From an uncultured Lysobacteraceae bacterium (GTDB lineage: Bacteria > Pseudomonadota > Gammaproteobacteria > Xanthomonadales > Rhodanobacteraceae), in assembly GCA_946482585.1 (NCBI GenBank), contig CAMLSI010000315.1, positions 1 to 6,494 of the forward strand: 6,494 bases of DNA. The letters run 5' to 3'. Shown here piece after piece: positions 1-5,400 of this stretch. Within the stretch, counting starts at the first letter, position 1, and the number at the start of each line of letters is the position of its first letter. The notes beneath the pieces are model-generated. The model worked only from the letters and a program-made list of their open reading frames with translations, was not told the origin of the DNA and made no database searches. The position numbers were made by a program, and so were the translations under genes.

Positions 1-722
1 CGCGCTTCCGCGGCCTGGCCTGGGCGACCAAGGGCTTCGAGCCCGGCACCGGCCGCTTCCTGCACGAACTCGTTGAGGAAATCCTGCCGGGACAGCCTGC
101 CGCCGTCGTGACCGGCCCGTCGTTCGCGCGTGAAGTCGTCGACGGTCTGCCGACCGCGGTCACGGTGCATTCGGACGATGTGGAATTCGCGCAGACCGTC
201 GCCGAGCAGCTCCACGGCCCGACGTTCCGCGCCTACACCGGTACCGACATGCTCGGCGCCGAACTCGGCGGAGCGATGAAGAACGTGCTCGCGGTCGCGA
301 CCGGCGTCGCCGACGGCATGCAGCTCGGTCTCAATGCGCGCGCCGGCCTGATCACGCGCGGCCTCAACGAAATGCTGCGCCTCGGCGTCGCGCTCGGCGC
401 ACGGGCGGAAACGCTGATGGGGCTCGCCGGTCTCGGCGACCTCGTGCTGACCTGCACCGGTGATCTTTCGCGCAATCGCCGCCTCGGTCTCGCGCTCGGC
501 CGCGGCACGCCGCTGCGTCAGGCCGTGGCCGAGATCGGTCAGGTCGTCGAGAGCGTGCAGACGGCCGACGAGGTCATTCGCCTCGCTGCGCGTCACGGCG
601 TCGAACTGCCGATCGCACAGAGCGTGCAGCGTGTGCTGCACGAAGAGATCACGCCGACCGAAGGATTGCGCCTGCTGTTGTCGCGCGAGCAGAAGCCCGA
701 GTATCCCGAGCCGCTGCCGTAG
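1..722 (+). CDS. gpsA: NAD(P)H-dependent glycerol-3-phosphate dehydrogenase, 3' part
   Basis: Cytoplasmic enzyme that reduces dihydroxyacetone phosphate to sn-glycerol 3-phosphate, the backbone for phospholipid synthesis. The gene enters from the left edge in the frame beginning at base 3 and ends at TAG 720-722, leaving 239 residues. The family is about 335-340 residues, so roughly the first 100, including the Rossmann nucleotide-binding start, are outside the window. Visible landmarks are WATKG (fragment residues 7-11), GPSFARE (38-44) and the family signature at residues 90-111, which begins GAMKN and ends GLN. The Lys in GAMKN (codon 279-281) corresponds to the catalytic lysine. A conserved [18 protein letters not shown] block follows at 145-162. 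A GTG at 108 could be mistaken for a start, but conserved GpsA sequence continues upstream of it. The gene converges with the M1 peptidase gene, 51 bases apart. In E. coli gpsA follows secB; whether it does here cannot be seen. Confidence 0.96.
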   Translation, partial: RFRGLAWATKGFEPGTGRFLHELVEEILPGQPAAVVTGPSFAREVVDGLPTAVTVHSDDVEFAQTVAEQLHGPTFRAYTGTDMLGAELGGAMKNVLAVATGVADGMQLGLNARAGLITRGLNEMLRLGVALGARAETLMGLAGLGDLVLTCTGDLSRNRRLGLALGRGTPLRQAVAEIGQVVESVQTADEVIRLAARHGVELPIAQSVQRVLHEEITPTEGLRLLLSREQKPEYPEPLP

Positions 723-732
723 CCGCACGCAT

Positions 733-760
733 CGCCGCGGCGGCCTGGCCGCCGCGGTCG
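733..760. terminator. GC-rich hairpin between convergent genes, candidate bidirectional terminator
   Basis: The arms at 735-745 and 747-757 are perfect 11-base inverted complements. Allowing for a real loop, this gives a 9-bp all-G/C stem with loop CCTGG. It lies 12 bases after the gpsA stop and 16 bases from the stop of the opposing peptidase gene, so it could end transcription both ways. Neither side has an adjacent U-tract. On the + strand a T-rich run begins only about 20 bases later (778-787), inside the opposing coding sequence. The hairpin is seen directly; the terminator role is inferred from position. Confidence 0.45.
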
Positions 761-773
761 AATCCGCGCCGCA

Positions 774-2636
774 TCAGTTTTTCTTTTTCGCCTTGTCCAG
801 TTCTGCCTGGACCGAACCGGTCGTGATCGGGTGATAGCCCGGACGCGCCTTCGCGAACACGCCCTCGGCGAAGGCGAGGCCTTCCGGGGTCGCCATCAGG
901 GCTTCCCAGGTCGGCATGATGAGCTTGCGCCGGCCGATGCCGATCAGGAATTTCTCGATCGAGGGCCGTGCTTTCGCATAGCCGCTGCGCACCGTCAGCG
1001 GATACCAGCGCTGGGCGATTTCGCCGTTCGCCGTGCCGTTGAAATGGAAGGCCGCGTCGAGCTCGTCGAGCTGCTTGGCATCGAGCTTTTCCGGCAGGCT
1101 TTCGAGGAAGCGCACGGTTTCCTGCGTGCTCCATTTCGCCGCGGCCAGCGAGGCGGCGTCCCGCTTGCCGGACTGCCAGTCGGCGCGCGCCGTGTCGACC
1201 TTGTCGAAGCGCGCGGACTTCGCCGGCTCGGCCGTTTCGGGCAGGCCCGGCTGCTTGAGCCATGCCTCGATTTCGGCCGGCTTGACCTTGCCCGGATGCT
1301 TGTCGATCAGGTTCTTCTGCAGGTAGGCGACGAACGTATCGCTGTCGACGCTCTGGAAGGCGTGCTGGTCGAACCAGCCGCGCAGGAATTGATCGAACGT
1401 CGCACGGCCGAAACGCTTTTCGAGAAAGCTCAGGAACCAGGAGCCTTTGATGTACGCCACGTCGGTCAGCGCTTCGTCCGGATCGCGGCCGGTCAGCGGC
1501 GCCAGCATCAGCAACTGATCGTTCGGCGCGAGTTCGGCCATTTCCTTCTTGAGCCCGAACTGGCTGATCACGTCTTCCATGTCGGCCTGCTCGCGGCCGT
1601 AGACGGCTTCGACGATGCGGTTCTCGACATAGCTCGTGAAGCCCTCGTTGAGCCAGATGTCCTTCCAGCTCGAGTTCGTGACGAGATTGCCCGACCACGA
1701 GTGCGCGAGCTCGTGCGCGACGAGCGATGTCAGGCTCTTGTCGCCGACGATGACCGTCGGCGTCGCGAACGTCATGCGCGGATTCTCCATGCCGCCGAAC
1801 GGAAAGCTCGGCGGCAGCACGAGGATGTCGTAGCGTCCCCAGCGATAGTCGCCGTAGAGTTTTTCCGTCGCGACGATCATCTTCTCGGTGTCTTCGAATT
1901 CCTTCGCGGCTTTCTCGACCATGGCCGGTTCGGCGTAGACCGCCGTGCGCGGGCCGGTCGACTTCACCGCGATGTCACCGACTGCGATCGCGAGCAGATA
2001 CGACGGAATCGGTTTATCCATCTCGAAATGGAACTCGCCGGTTTCGAGCGGCGCGTCCGGATGGTTGTTCGCGCTCATGACCGCGCGCAGCGGTTTGGGC
2101 ACGTGCACGTCGGCGCTGTAGGTGAAGCGCACCGCCGGCGTGTCCTGCAGCGGTACCCACGAGCGAGCGTGGATCGCCTGCGATTGCGAGAACAGGAACG
2201 GATGCTTCTTGCCGGCGGTCTGTGCCTCGCTGAGCCACTGCAGGCCCGATGCTTCCGGATGAGTTGCGTACGCCACGCGGATTTTCGGCGCCTGCTCATC
2301 GAACTTCACGATGAGCGGCGCGCCGAGAATCTTGTCGGCCGTGCCGAGCGAGAACGAGGCCGGCGAGGCCTTGCCGGACGCGTCGAGGATCTCGACGGTC
2401 GCGATCGACAGCCCGCGCGTGTCGAGCTTGAGTTCGCGCGCGCCCTTGTCGCGCCAGTCGAGGCTGAGCTCGGCCTTGCCGACGATCTGGTGCGACTTGA
2501 ACGCGACGTGCAGGTCGAGCGCGAGATTGGTGACGCGGACCTTGTCGGTTTCGGCGTAAGAATTGGGGTCGTTCGCGGCCTGTGCGGTCACGGCGAACAG
2601 CGCGAGCACGGGCAGCAGGGCGGGGATCGAAGGCAT
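774..2636 (-). CDS. Secreted M1 family zinc aminopeptidase, leukotriene A4 hydrolase type
   Basis: Zinc metallopeptidase of 620 residues that probably trims N-terminal residues from peptides in the periplasm or outside the cell. Residues 1-20 look like a Sec signal with likely cleavage after AQA, although the N-region has no positive charge. The M1 signatures are complete: GGMEN (281-285, a GAMEN variant), HELAH (308-312) and the third zinc ligand Glu331, spaced exactly HEXXH-X18-E. Tyr395 (in AYIKG) matches the catalytic tyrosine. Resemblance to leukotriene A4 hydrolase includes FSQSQAIHAR (149-158, with the two Gln of the substrate pocket), DPDEA (385-389) and a C-terminal helical domain with IGRRK (567-571), whose Arg569 and Lys571 match the residues that bind the peptide carboxylate. 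The protein ends in a lysine-rich tail. I chose ATG 2636 because it begins at the signal peptide; ATG 2675 in the same frame would add 13 residues. No clear ribosome binding site precedes either. The epoxide hydrolase activity of the mammalian enzyme should not be assumed. Confidence 0.92.
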   Translation of the reverse strand: MPSIPALLPVLALFAVTAQAANDPNSYAETDKVRVTNLALDLHVAFKSHQIVGKAELSLDWRDKGARELKLDTRGLSIATVEILDASGKASPASFSLGTADKILGAPLIVKFDEQAPKIRVAYATHPEASGLQWLSEAQTAGKKHPFLFSQSQAIHARSWVPLQDTPAVRFTYSADVHVPKPLRAVMSANNHPDAPLETGEFHFEMDKPIPSYLLAIAVGDIAVKSTGPRTAVYAEPAMVEKAAKEFEDTEKMIVATEKLYGDYRWGRYDILVLPPSFPFGGMENPRMTFATPTVIVGDKSLTSLVAHELAHSWSGNLVTNSSWKDIWLNEGFTSYVENRIVEAVYGREQADMEDVISQFGLKKEMAELAPNDQLLMLAPLTGRDPDEALTDVAYIKGSWFLSFLEKRFGRATFDQFLRGWFDQHAFQSVDSDTFVAYLQKNLIDKHPGKVKPAEIEAWLKQPGLPETAEPAKSARFDKVDTARADWQSGKRDAASLAAAKWSTQETVRFLESLPEKLDAKQLDELDAAFHFNGTANGEIAQRWYPLTVRSGYAKARPSIEKFLIGIGRRKLIMPTWEALMATPEGLAFAEGVFAKARPGYHPITTGSVQAELDKAKKKN

Positions 2637-2704
2637 GACGGACCAGGCGATGGGCGGAAAGCCCGAGTATGCCATTGCCGGCGCGGGCCGCCAGTCGCAT
2701 CGGT

Positions 2705-2729
2705 CGGTGCCGGCGGCGAGCCGGCACCG
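2705..2729 (-). terminator. Perfect 10-bp hairpin after ubiE, candidate terminator
   Basis: Arms 2705-2714 (CGGTGCCGGC) and 2720-2729 are exact reverse complements around the 5-base loop GGCGA. The structure begins 7 bases beyond the ubiE stop codon, where a terminator would sit, and lies in the 100-base gap before the M1 peptidase start. On the - strand it is followed by ACCGATGCGAC, so there is no U-tract and classical intrinsic termination is doubtful. It could instead stabilise the ubiE 3' end or assist Rho-dependent termination. Confidence 0.45.
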
Positions 2730-2736
2730 TGGTCTC

Positions 2737-3486
2737 TCAGACCCGATAGCCGCGATGGATCGCGACGATGCCTGCGCTGAGGTTGCGCACGTCGACGTTC
2801 GCGAAGCCGGCCTGCTGCAGCATCCCGCGCAGCGTTTCCTGGTTCGGATGCTTGCGGATCGATTCGGCGAGATAGCGATAGCTGTCGGCATCCTGCGCGA
2901 ACAGCCGGCCGAGTCGCGGCAATACCTGGAACGAATGGAAGTCGTACAGCGGCTTGAGCCAGTCCTGCCGCACTTCGGAGAACTCGAGGATCAGCGCGCG
3001 CCCGCCGATCTTGAGCACGCGATGCATTTCGCCGAGCGCGCGCTGCTTGTCGGTGACGTTGCGCAGTCCGAATGCGATCGTGACGGCGTCGAAGCTGCGG
3101 TCGGGGAATGGCAGCGCTTCGGCGTTGAGCTGCGTGTAGCGCAGGCCCTGCACGAGGCCGCGATCGGTCAGGCGGTCGCGGCCGACGCGCAGCATGGCGT
3201 TGTTGATGTCGCCGATCACGACTTCGCCTTCGGCGCCGACCTCGGGCAGCATCAGGGCGGCGATGTCACCGGTCCCGCCGGCGAGATCCAGCACGCGATC
3301 GCCGCGGCGCAGGCCGCTGATCGCAACGAAATGACGTTTCCAGAGCCGATGGACGCCGAACGACATGAGGTCGTTCATGAGGTCGTACTTCTCGGCCACG
3401 GACGTGAACACGTTGCCGACGAGTTTCTGTTTTTCCGCGACGGGTACGTCGCGGTAGCCGAAATGCGTGGTGGGCTGATCGCTCAT
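2737..3486 (-). CDS. ubiE: Ubiquinone/menaquinone biosynthesis C-methyltransferase
   Basis: S-adenosylmethionine-dependent enzyme that C-methylates the quinone ring: 2-methoxy-6-polyprenyl-1,4-benzoquinol in ubiquinone synthesis and, where it is made, demethylmenaquinol. The 249-residue product is full length (E. coli UbiE has 251). The first family signature is complete at residues 34-49 (YDLMND...SFGVHRLW). The SAM-binding motif I is [10 protein letters not shown] (65-74), the acidic strand is IGDINNAML (91-99), NAEALPF is at 121-127 and the second signature region is [15 protein letters not shown] (156-170). The C-terminus [10 protein letters not shown] is typical. ATG 3486 gives the expected N-terminus; the bases before it (CGGCACCCT) contain no clear Shine-Dalgarno sequence. 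A TAGCAT 9 bases upstream of the ATG could be a weak -10 element. The gene lies 82 bases downstream of a small secreted-protein gene on the same strand. In E. coli ubiE is instead followed by ubiJ-ubiB, which are absent here. Confidence 0.97.
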   Translation of the reverse strand: MSDQPTTHFGYRDVPVAEKQKLVGNVFTSVAEKYDLMNDLMSFGVHRLWKRHFVAISGLRRGDRVLDLAGGTGDIAALMLPEVGAEGEVVIGDINNAMLRVGRDRLTDRGLVQGLRYTQLNAEALPFPDRSFDAVTIAFGLRNVTDKQRALGEMHRVLKIGGRALILEFSEVRQDWLKPLYDFHSFQVLPRLGRLFAQDADSYRYLAESIRKHPNQETLRGMLQQAGFANVDVRNLSAGIVAIHRGYRV

Positions 3487-3512
3487 AGGGTGCCGATGCT
3501 AGCGCAGGCGGA

Positions 3513-3538
3513 CGTGCCGATCACGGCTTTGCGGCACG
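3513..3538. repeat. Inverted repeat in the ubiE leader
   Basis: CGTGCCG (3513-3519) and CGGCACG (3532-3538) are exact 7-base complements around a 12-base loop, in the 82-base gap between the 145-residue gene and ubiE. A second, smaller stem, AGCGGC/GCCGCT (3555-3560 and 3565-3570, loop GCGG), overlaps the stop codon of the upstream gene. Either could form in a transcript crossing into ubiE. No U-tract is present, and in such GC-rich DNA short stems arise often by chance. Confidence 0.3.
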
Positions 3539-3568
3539 ATGCCGCGGGCGCGCGAGCGGCGCGGGCCG

Positions 3569-4006
3569 CTATTGCACCGGGCGTATCGTCCCGACCAGCG
3601 GCTTGCTCAGGGTGTTCCTGTCGCGCGGATTGTCGAGCGTGTCGGCGCTGAGCTGCCAACTGCCGTCGGCGCCGCGCGTGAACGTGGACGAGCGGACCCA
3701 GACGCCGCGCCGCTGTACGAATTCCAGTTGCGATGCGCCCGGCGGGTAGTCGGCATCGGCCGGCGGCTGCGGCGTCAGCGGCGCGCCGAGCGTATCGGGA
3801 TGCGTATCGCTGACATCGCTGACGCCGAACGTGCGCTCGTCGCGGACATCGAGGCTGCGCGCGAGGATGGCCTGGGTTCCGTCGGCCTGACGGACTTCGA
3901 TGCGCAGTTCGGTCTTGTTCGGCAGCGCCGCGGCGCTGGCGACCAGGACGGCCGCCGCCATGCAACCGCTGCCGACGAAACGGACCAGGATCGGACGAAA
4001 TCGCAT
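3569..4006 (-). CDS. Small secreted protein of unknown function
   Basis: I do not recognise a family. From ATG 4006 the product is 145 residues. Residues 1-27 form a classic Sec signal peptide: basic start (MRFRPILVR), a hydrophobic stretch rich in Ala and Val, and likely cleavage after SAAA. Cys15 lies inside this region without a good lipobox, so a lipoprotein is unlikely. The mature part of about 118 residues has no cysteine and no further membrane segment. It opens with an alternating beta-like segment (KTELRIEVRQADG), has a proline-rich middle (GAPLTPQPPADADYPPG, 74-90) and then another strand-like stretch (SQLEFVQRRGVWVRSSTF). The reading frame extends open upstream, but that part overlaps the DUF971 gene and precedes the signal peptide, so 4006 is preferred. 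A GGGGG run about 6 bases before ATG may serve as the ribosome binding site. It lies between the DUF971 gene (115-base gap) and ubiE (82-base gap). Confidence 0.72.
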   Translation of the reverse strand: MRFRPILVRFVGSGCMAAAVLVASAAALPNKTELRIEVRQADGTQAILARSLDVRDERTFGVSDVSDTHPDTLGAPLTPQPPADADYPPGASQLEFVQRRGVWVRSSTFTRGADGSWQLSADTLDNPRDRNTLSKPLVGTIRPVQ

Positions 4007-4008
4007 CG

Positions 4009-4061
4009 GTGCCCCCGCACAGTGCCCTGCGGCTATTTGTGCCGTTTCCGGCCGCGCAGGG
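4009..4061 (-). promoter_or_regulatory. Possible structured leader of the small secreted-protein gene
   Basis: On the - strand, CCCTGCG (4061-4055) and CGCAGGG (4031-4025) form a 7-bp outer stem. Inside it GCCG-GAAA-CGGC (4052-4041) is a perfect 4-bp hairpin with a GNRA-type tetraloop. Nearer the start codon, GTGC-GGGG-GCAC (4020-4009) puts the G-run, the only plausible ribosome binding site, into a hairpin loop 2 bases before ATG 4006. The complementarity is seen directly. A regulatory role is inference, and I do not match it to a known riboswitch class. Confidence 0.3.
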
Positions 4062-4088
4062 GAAGGGGGGACTGCGGCGACACCGTTG

Positions 4089-4114
4089 CCGGAATCCGGA
4101 ATTCGCGGATCCGG
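4089..4114. repeat. Imperfect inverted repeat after the DUF971 gene
   Basis: CCGGAATCCG (4089-4098) and GCGGATCCGG (4105-4114) pair with one bulged A around GAATTC, starting 7 bases past the DUF971 stop. By position it could be a weak terminator or a 3'-end stabiliser, but the following - strand bases (CAACGGTG) lack a U-tract. Confidence 0.28.
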
Positions 4115-4121
4115 CGGCCGT

Positions 4122-4478
4122 CTAGCGGTGCAGGCCGGCCTGATCGAGGGCGGCGAGGTAGGCCGACCAGTTCGCATCCTGGTTGCGGCCGAGTTCGTGC
4201 AGCACGCTCCAGGAGAAAATGCCGGTCTGGTGGCCGTCGTCGAAACGCAGCAGCACGGCGTAATGGCCCACCGGTTCGATCGCGTCGATATTCACGTGGC
4301 GCTTGCCCGGCACGAGCACGCGCTGGCCGGGACCATGGCCCTGCACTTCGGCGCTCGGCGAATGCGTGCGCAGGTATTCGCAGGGCAGCCGGAAGGTCTC
4401 GCCCGAATCGAAGCCGACCTCGAGCAGGTGCGAGGCGCGATGCAGCGTGATGCCGGTCGGGCGCGGCGTGGCGCTCAT
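4122..4478 (-). CDS. DUF971 (gamma-butyrobetaine hydroxylase N-terminal-like) protein
   Basis: A 118-residue stand-alone DUF971 domain. The family pattern is clear: a short beta hairpin (ITLHRASHLLEVGF), LPCEYLR (31-37), SPSAEVQGHG (40-49), VPGKRHVNI (56-64), IEPVGHYAV (67-75) and FDDGHQTGIFSW (79-90). The same domain forms the N-terminus of gamma-butyrobetaine hydroxylases and occurs in some Mrp/HCF101-type P-loop ATPases, but the biochemical role of the free bacterial protein is not established to my knowledge. No hydroxylase domain follows, so it should not be called an enzyme. ATG 4478 is supported by GAGG 7 bases upstream. It lies 9 bases after the 204-residue gene, so the two are very probably co-transcribed. 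From memory, DUF971 genes are frequent near ubiE and near hslVU in beta- and gammaproteobacteria, which fits ubiE nearby; hslVU is not in this window. Confidence 0.9.
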   Translation of the reverse strand: MSATPRPTGITLHRASHLLEVGFDSGETFRLPCEYLRTHSPSAEVQGHGPGQRVLVPGKRHVNIDAIEPVGHYAVLLRFDDGHQTGIFSWSVLHELGRNQDANWSAYLAALDQAGLHR

Positions 4479-4485
4479 GTGCGCG

Positions 4486-4489
4486 CCTC
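4486..4489 (-). promoter_or_regulatory. Ribosome binding site of the DUF971 gene overlapping the upstream stop
   Basis: On the - strand the stop TGA of the 204-residue gene (4490-4488) runs directly into GG, giving TGAGG. The GAGG is 7 bases before ATG 4478, an ideal spacing. The overlap suggests that ribosomes finishing the upstream gene could help start the DUF971 gene. It also fixes the start codon choice. It is the clearest Shine-Dalgarno match among the complete genes here. Confidence 0.65.
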
Positions 4490-5102
4490 AGCGCGGATCG
4501 GTGCTGTGCAGGCGCGGTTCCTGCGGCGGGCCGCTGGGTTCGCCCGCGACGCGATACAGCGTGTGCATGTACGAGGTGCCGAAGCCGATCGAACCGATCT
4601 CGCCATATTCGTAGTCGCCGGCATCCGGATACCAGCGCGCGTTCGGATCGATCTCGCGCAGGGTCAGCACTTCGGGACCGACGCTTTCGAGCTTGCCGAT
4701 GTAACTGGCCTCGCCGGATTCCTCGTCGAGCATGTTGACCGAGATGATCGGAGCGAGCTCGGCCGCGGCGCGCGCGACGCTGGCCCAGTTGTCGAGCGGA
4801 AAGCCGGCGGGCGCTTTCAGCGTCTCTTCGTTGAGCGCGAGTGCCTTCTCGACGAATTCGCGGGACGGGTCTTCTTCGGCGTGCGTGACGTCGCCGAGCG
4901 CGATCACAAGAAAGCCGTCAAATCGCATGGAGTCCGAAACTTCCGCGATCAGCACGAAATCGGCCGAAACGTCGGCAATCATGCCGTGAACCCAGTTCGG
5001 ATCGATGCCTTCGCGCTTGACGCGCACGGGGATGCGCTGTTCCTGCGCCTCGCGCAGGTAGGCGCGCGGGCCACGCGCCTTGAATTTCACGATATTGGTC
5101 AT
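4488..5102 (-). CDS. Conserved-looking cytoplasmic protein of unknown function with two related beta-rich segments
   Basis: I cannot assign a named family. The 204-residue product has no signal peptide or membrane segment and no cysteine, and is acidic in its second half. Two segments look alike. Residues 39-73 run HGMIADVS...FVLIAEVSDS..FDGFLVIALGDVT. Residues 134-174 run YIGKLESVG.EVLTLREIDPN followed by an aromatic, acidic stretch (WYPDAGDYEYGEI) and GSIGFG. Each reads as strand, turn, strand, loop, strand, like a small Sm-like beta barrel, joined by a helical linker (about 78-118). The tail after residue 187 is proline-rich and probably disordered. I recall similar Sm-like motifs (Y-I-G-x-L ... 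I-x-x-I-x-F) in uncharacterised bacterial proteins but cannot search for them. ATG 5102 follows a pyrimidine-rich stretch with no Shine-Dalgarno sequence. The gene is the likely head of an operon with the DUF971 gene, 9 bases downstream. Confidence 0.82.
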   Translation of the reverse strand: MTNIVKFKARGPRAYLREAQEQRIPVRVKREGIDPNWVHGMIADVSADFVLIAEVSDSMRFDGFLVIALGDVTHAEEDPSREFVEKALALNEETLKAPAGFPLDNWASVARAAAELAPIISVNMLDEESGEASYIGKLESVGPEVLTLREIDPNARWYPDAGDYEYGEIGSIGFGTSYMHTLYRVAGEPSGPPQEPRLHSTDPR

Positions 5103-5109
5103 GGGCGGA

Positions 5110-5115
5110 ATTGTA
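5110..5115 (-). promoter_or_regulatory. Candidate -10 element of the 204-residue gene
   Basis: On the - strand TACAAT (5 of 6 matches to TATAAT) ends 7 bases before ATG 5102. If used, transcription would begin at or next to the start codon, giving a leaderless message, which would fit the absence of a Shine-Dalgarno sequence (intervening bases TCCGCCC). No good -35 hexamer lies 16-18 bases upstream. The stem at 5120-5138 sits where the -35 spacer would be and might be an operator. Six-base matches are weak evidence. Confidence 0.3.
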
Positions 5116-5197
5116 GCCGACCCGGTGCGGAGCCGGGTTTACGGCGCGTTATCTGGGGACGTCCGGCAGCTTTGAAAAGGCGCCGCGGCGAAGCACG

Positions 5198-5227
5198 GCC
5201 GGACCCGGCACTACGGCCGGGTCCGGC
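5198..5227 (-). terminator. Perfect 12-bp GC-rich hairpin downstream of aceA, candidate terminator
   Basis: Arms GCCGGACCCGGC (5198-5209) and GCCGGGTCCGGC (5216-5227) are exact reverse complements around a 6-base loop. It is the strongest hairpin I found in the window. It lies about 170 bases past the aceA stop and about 95 bases before the next start. On the - strand it is followed by CGTGCTTCGC, then the palindrome CGCCGCGGCG and CCTTTTC, so a short T-run appears only after a second potential stem. A terminator role is plausible but unproven. Confidence 0.45.
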
Positions 5228-5400
5228 GTACTCCTCTCCTCCCCAGGAGAACAGCATCGGAACGCTCGGAACGAGTGCCGGCAACGCGATTCGCGCGCCC
5301 AGCGGGCGTTCCCGCAACCCGGCCGTATGCGTGTCGAGCCCGCATCCGGCCGTCCCCCCGGTTTGAGGGGAATTCCGAAATCTGCAACACGGATTTCCGC

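Larger units (their letters stand above)
5103..5400. other. Intergenic region between aceA and the 204-residue gene
   Basis: This 298-base gap has no open frame that resembles a gene. It contains the 12-bp hairpin at 5198-5227, a shorter stem ACCCGG/CCGGGT (5120-5125 and 5133-5138), the palindrome GGACGTCC (5157-5164), the self-complementary CGCCGCGGCG (5181-5190) and a 6-bp stem GAAATC/GATTTC (5377-5382 and 5392-5397) just after the aceA stop. It should hold the aceA 3' end and the promoter of the 204-residue gene. Confidence 0.6.

Noticed and set aside
649..1698. A 349-codon - strand frame inside the M1 peptidase gene
   Set aside because: It is the peptidase sequence read in another frame, very Arg-rich, with no motif.
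831..2780. A 649-codon open frame on the + strand opposite the M1 peptidase gene
   Set aside because: It is rich in Arg, has no recognisable domain, and lies opposite a gene with complete catalytic motifs. Long antisense frames are expected in GC-rich DNA with strong third-position G/C.
2637..2891. An N-terminal extension of the M1 peptidase back to 2891
   Set aside because: It would overlap ubiE, and its sequence is Arg/Ser-rich and precedes a clear signal peptide.
2563..3651. A 362-codon + strand frame opposite ubiE
   Set aside because: It mirrors the UbiE codons, including those for the SAM-binding motif, and shows no domain of its own.
3962..4006. A lipoprotein signal at Cys15 of the small secreted protein
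   Set aside because: The residues before Cys (VGSG) lack Leu, Val or Ile at -3, and the hydrophobic core continues after the Cys, so ordinary signal peptidase cleavage is more likely.
3900..5366. A 488-codon + strand frame spanning three - strand genes and the intergenic region
   Set aside because: It crosses the DUF971 gene, the 204-residue gene and their junction. The composition is biased and there is no family signature; it is a shadow.
5110..5400. A small RNA gene in the intergenic region
   Set aside because: There are several stems but no convincing pairing of a promoter with a U-run terminator on either strand.
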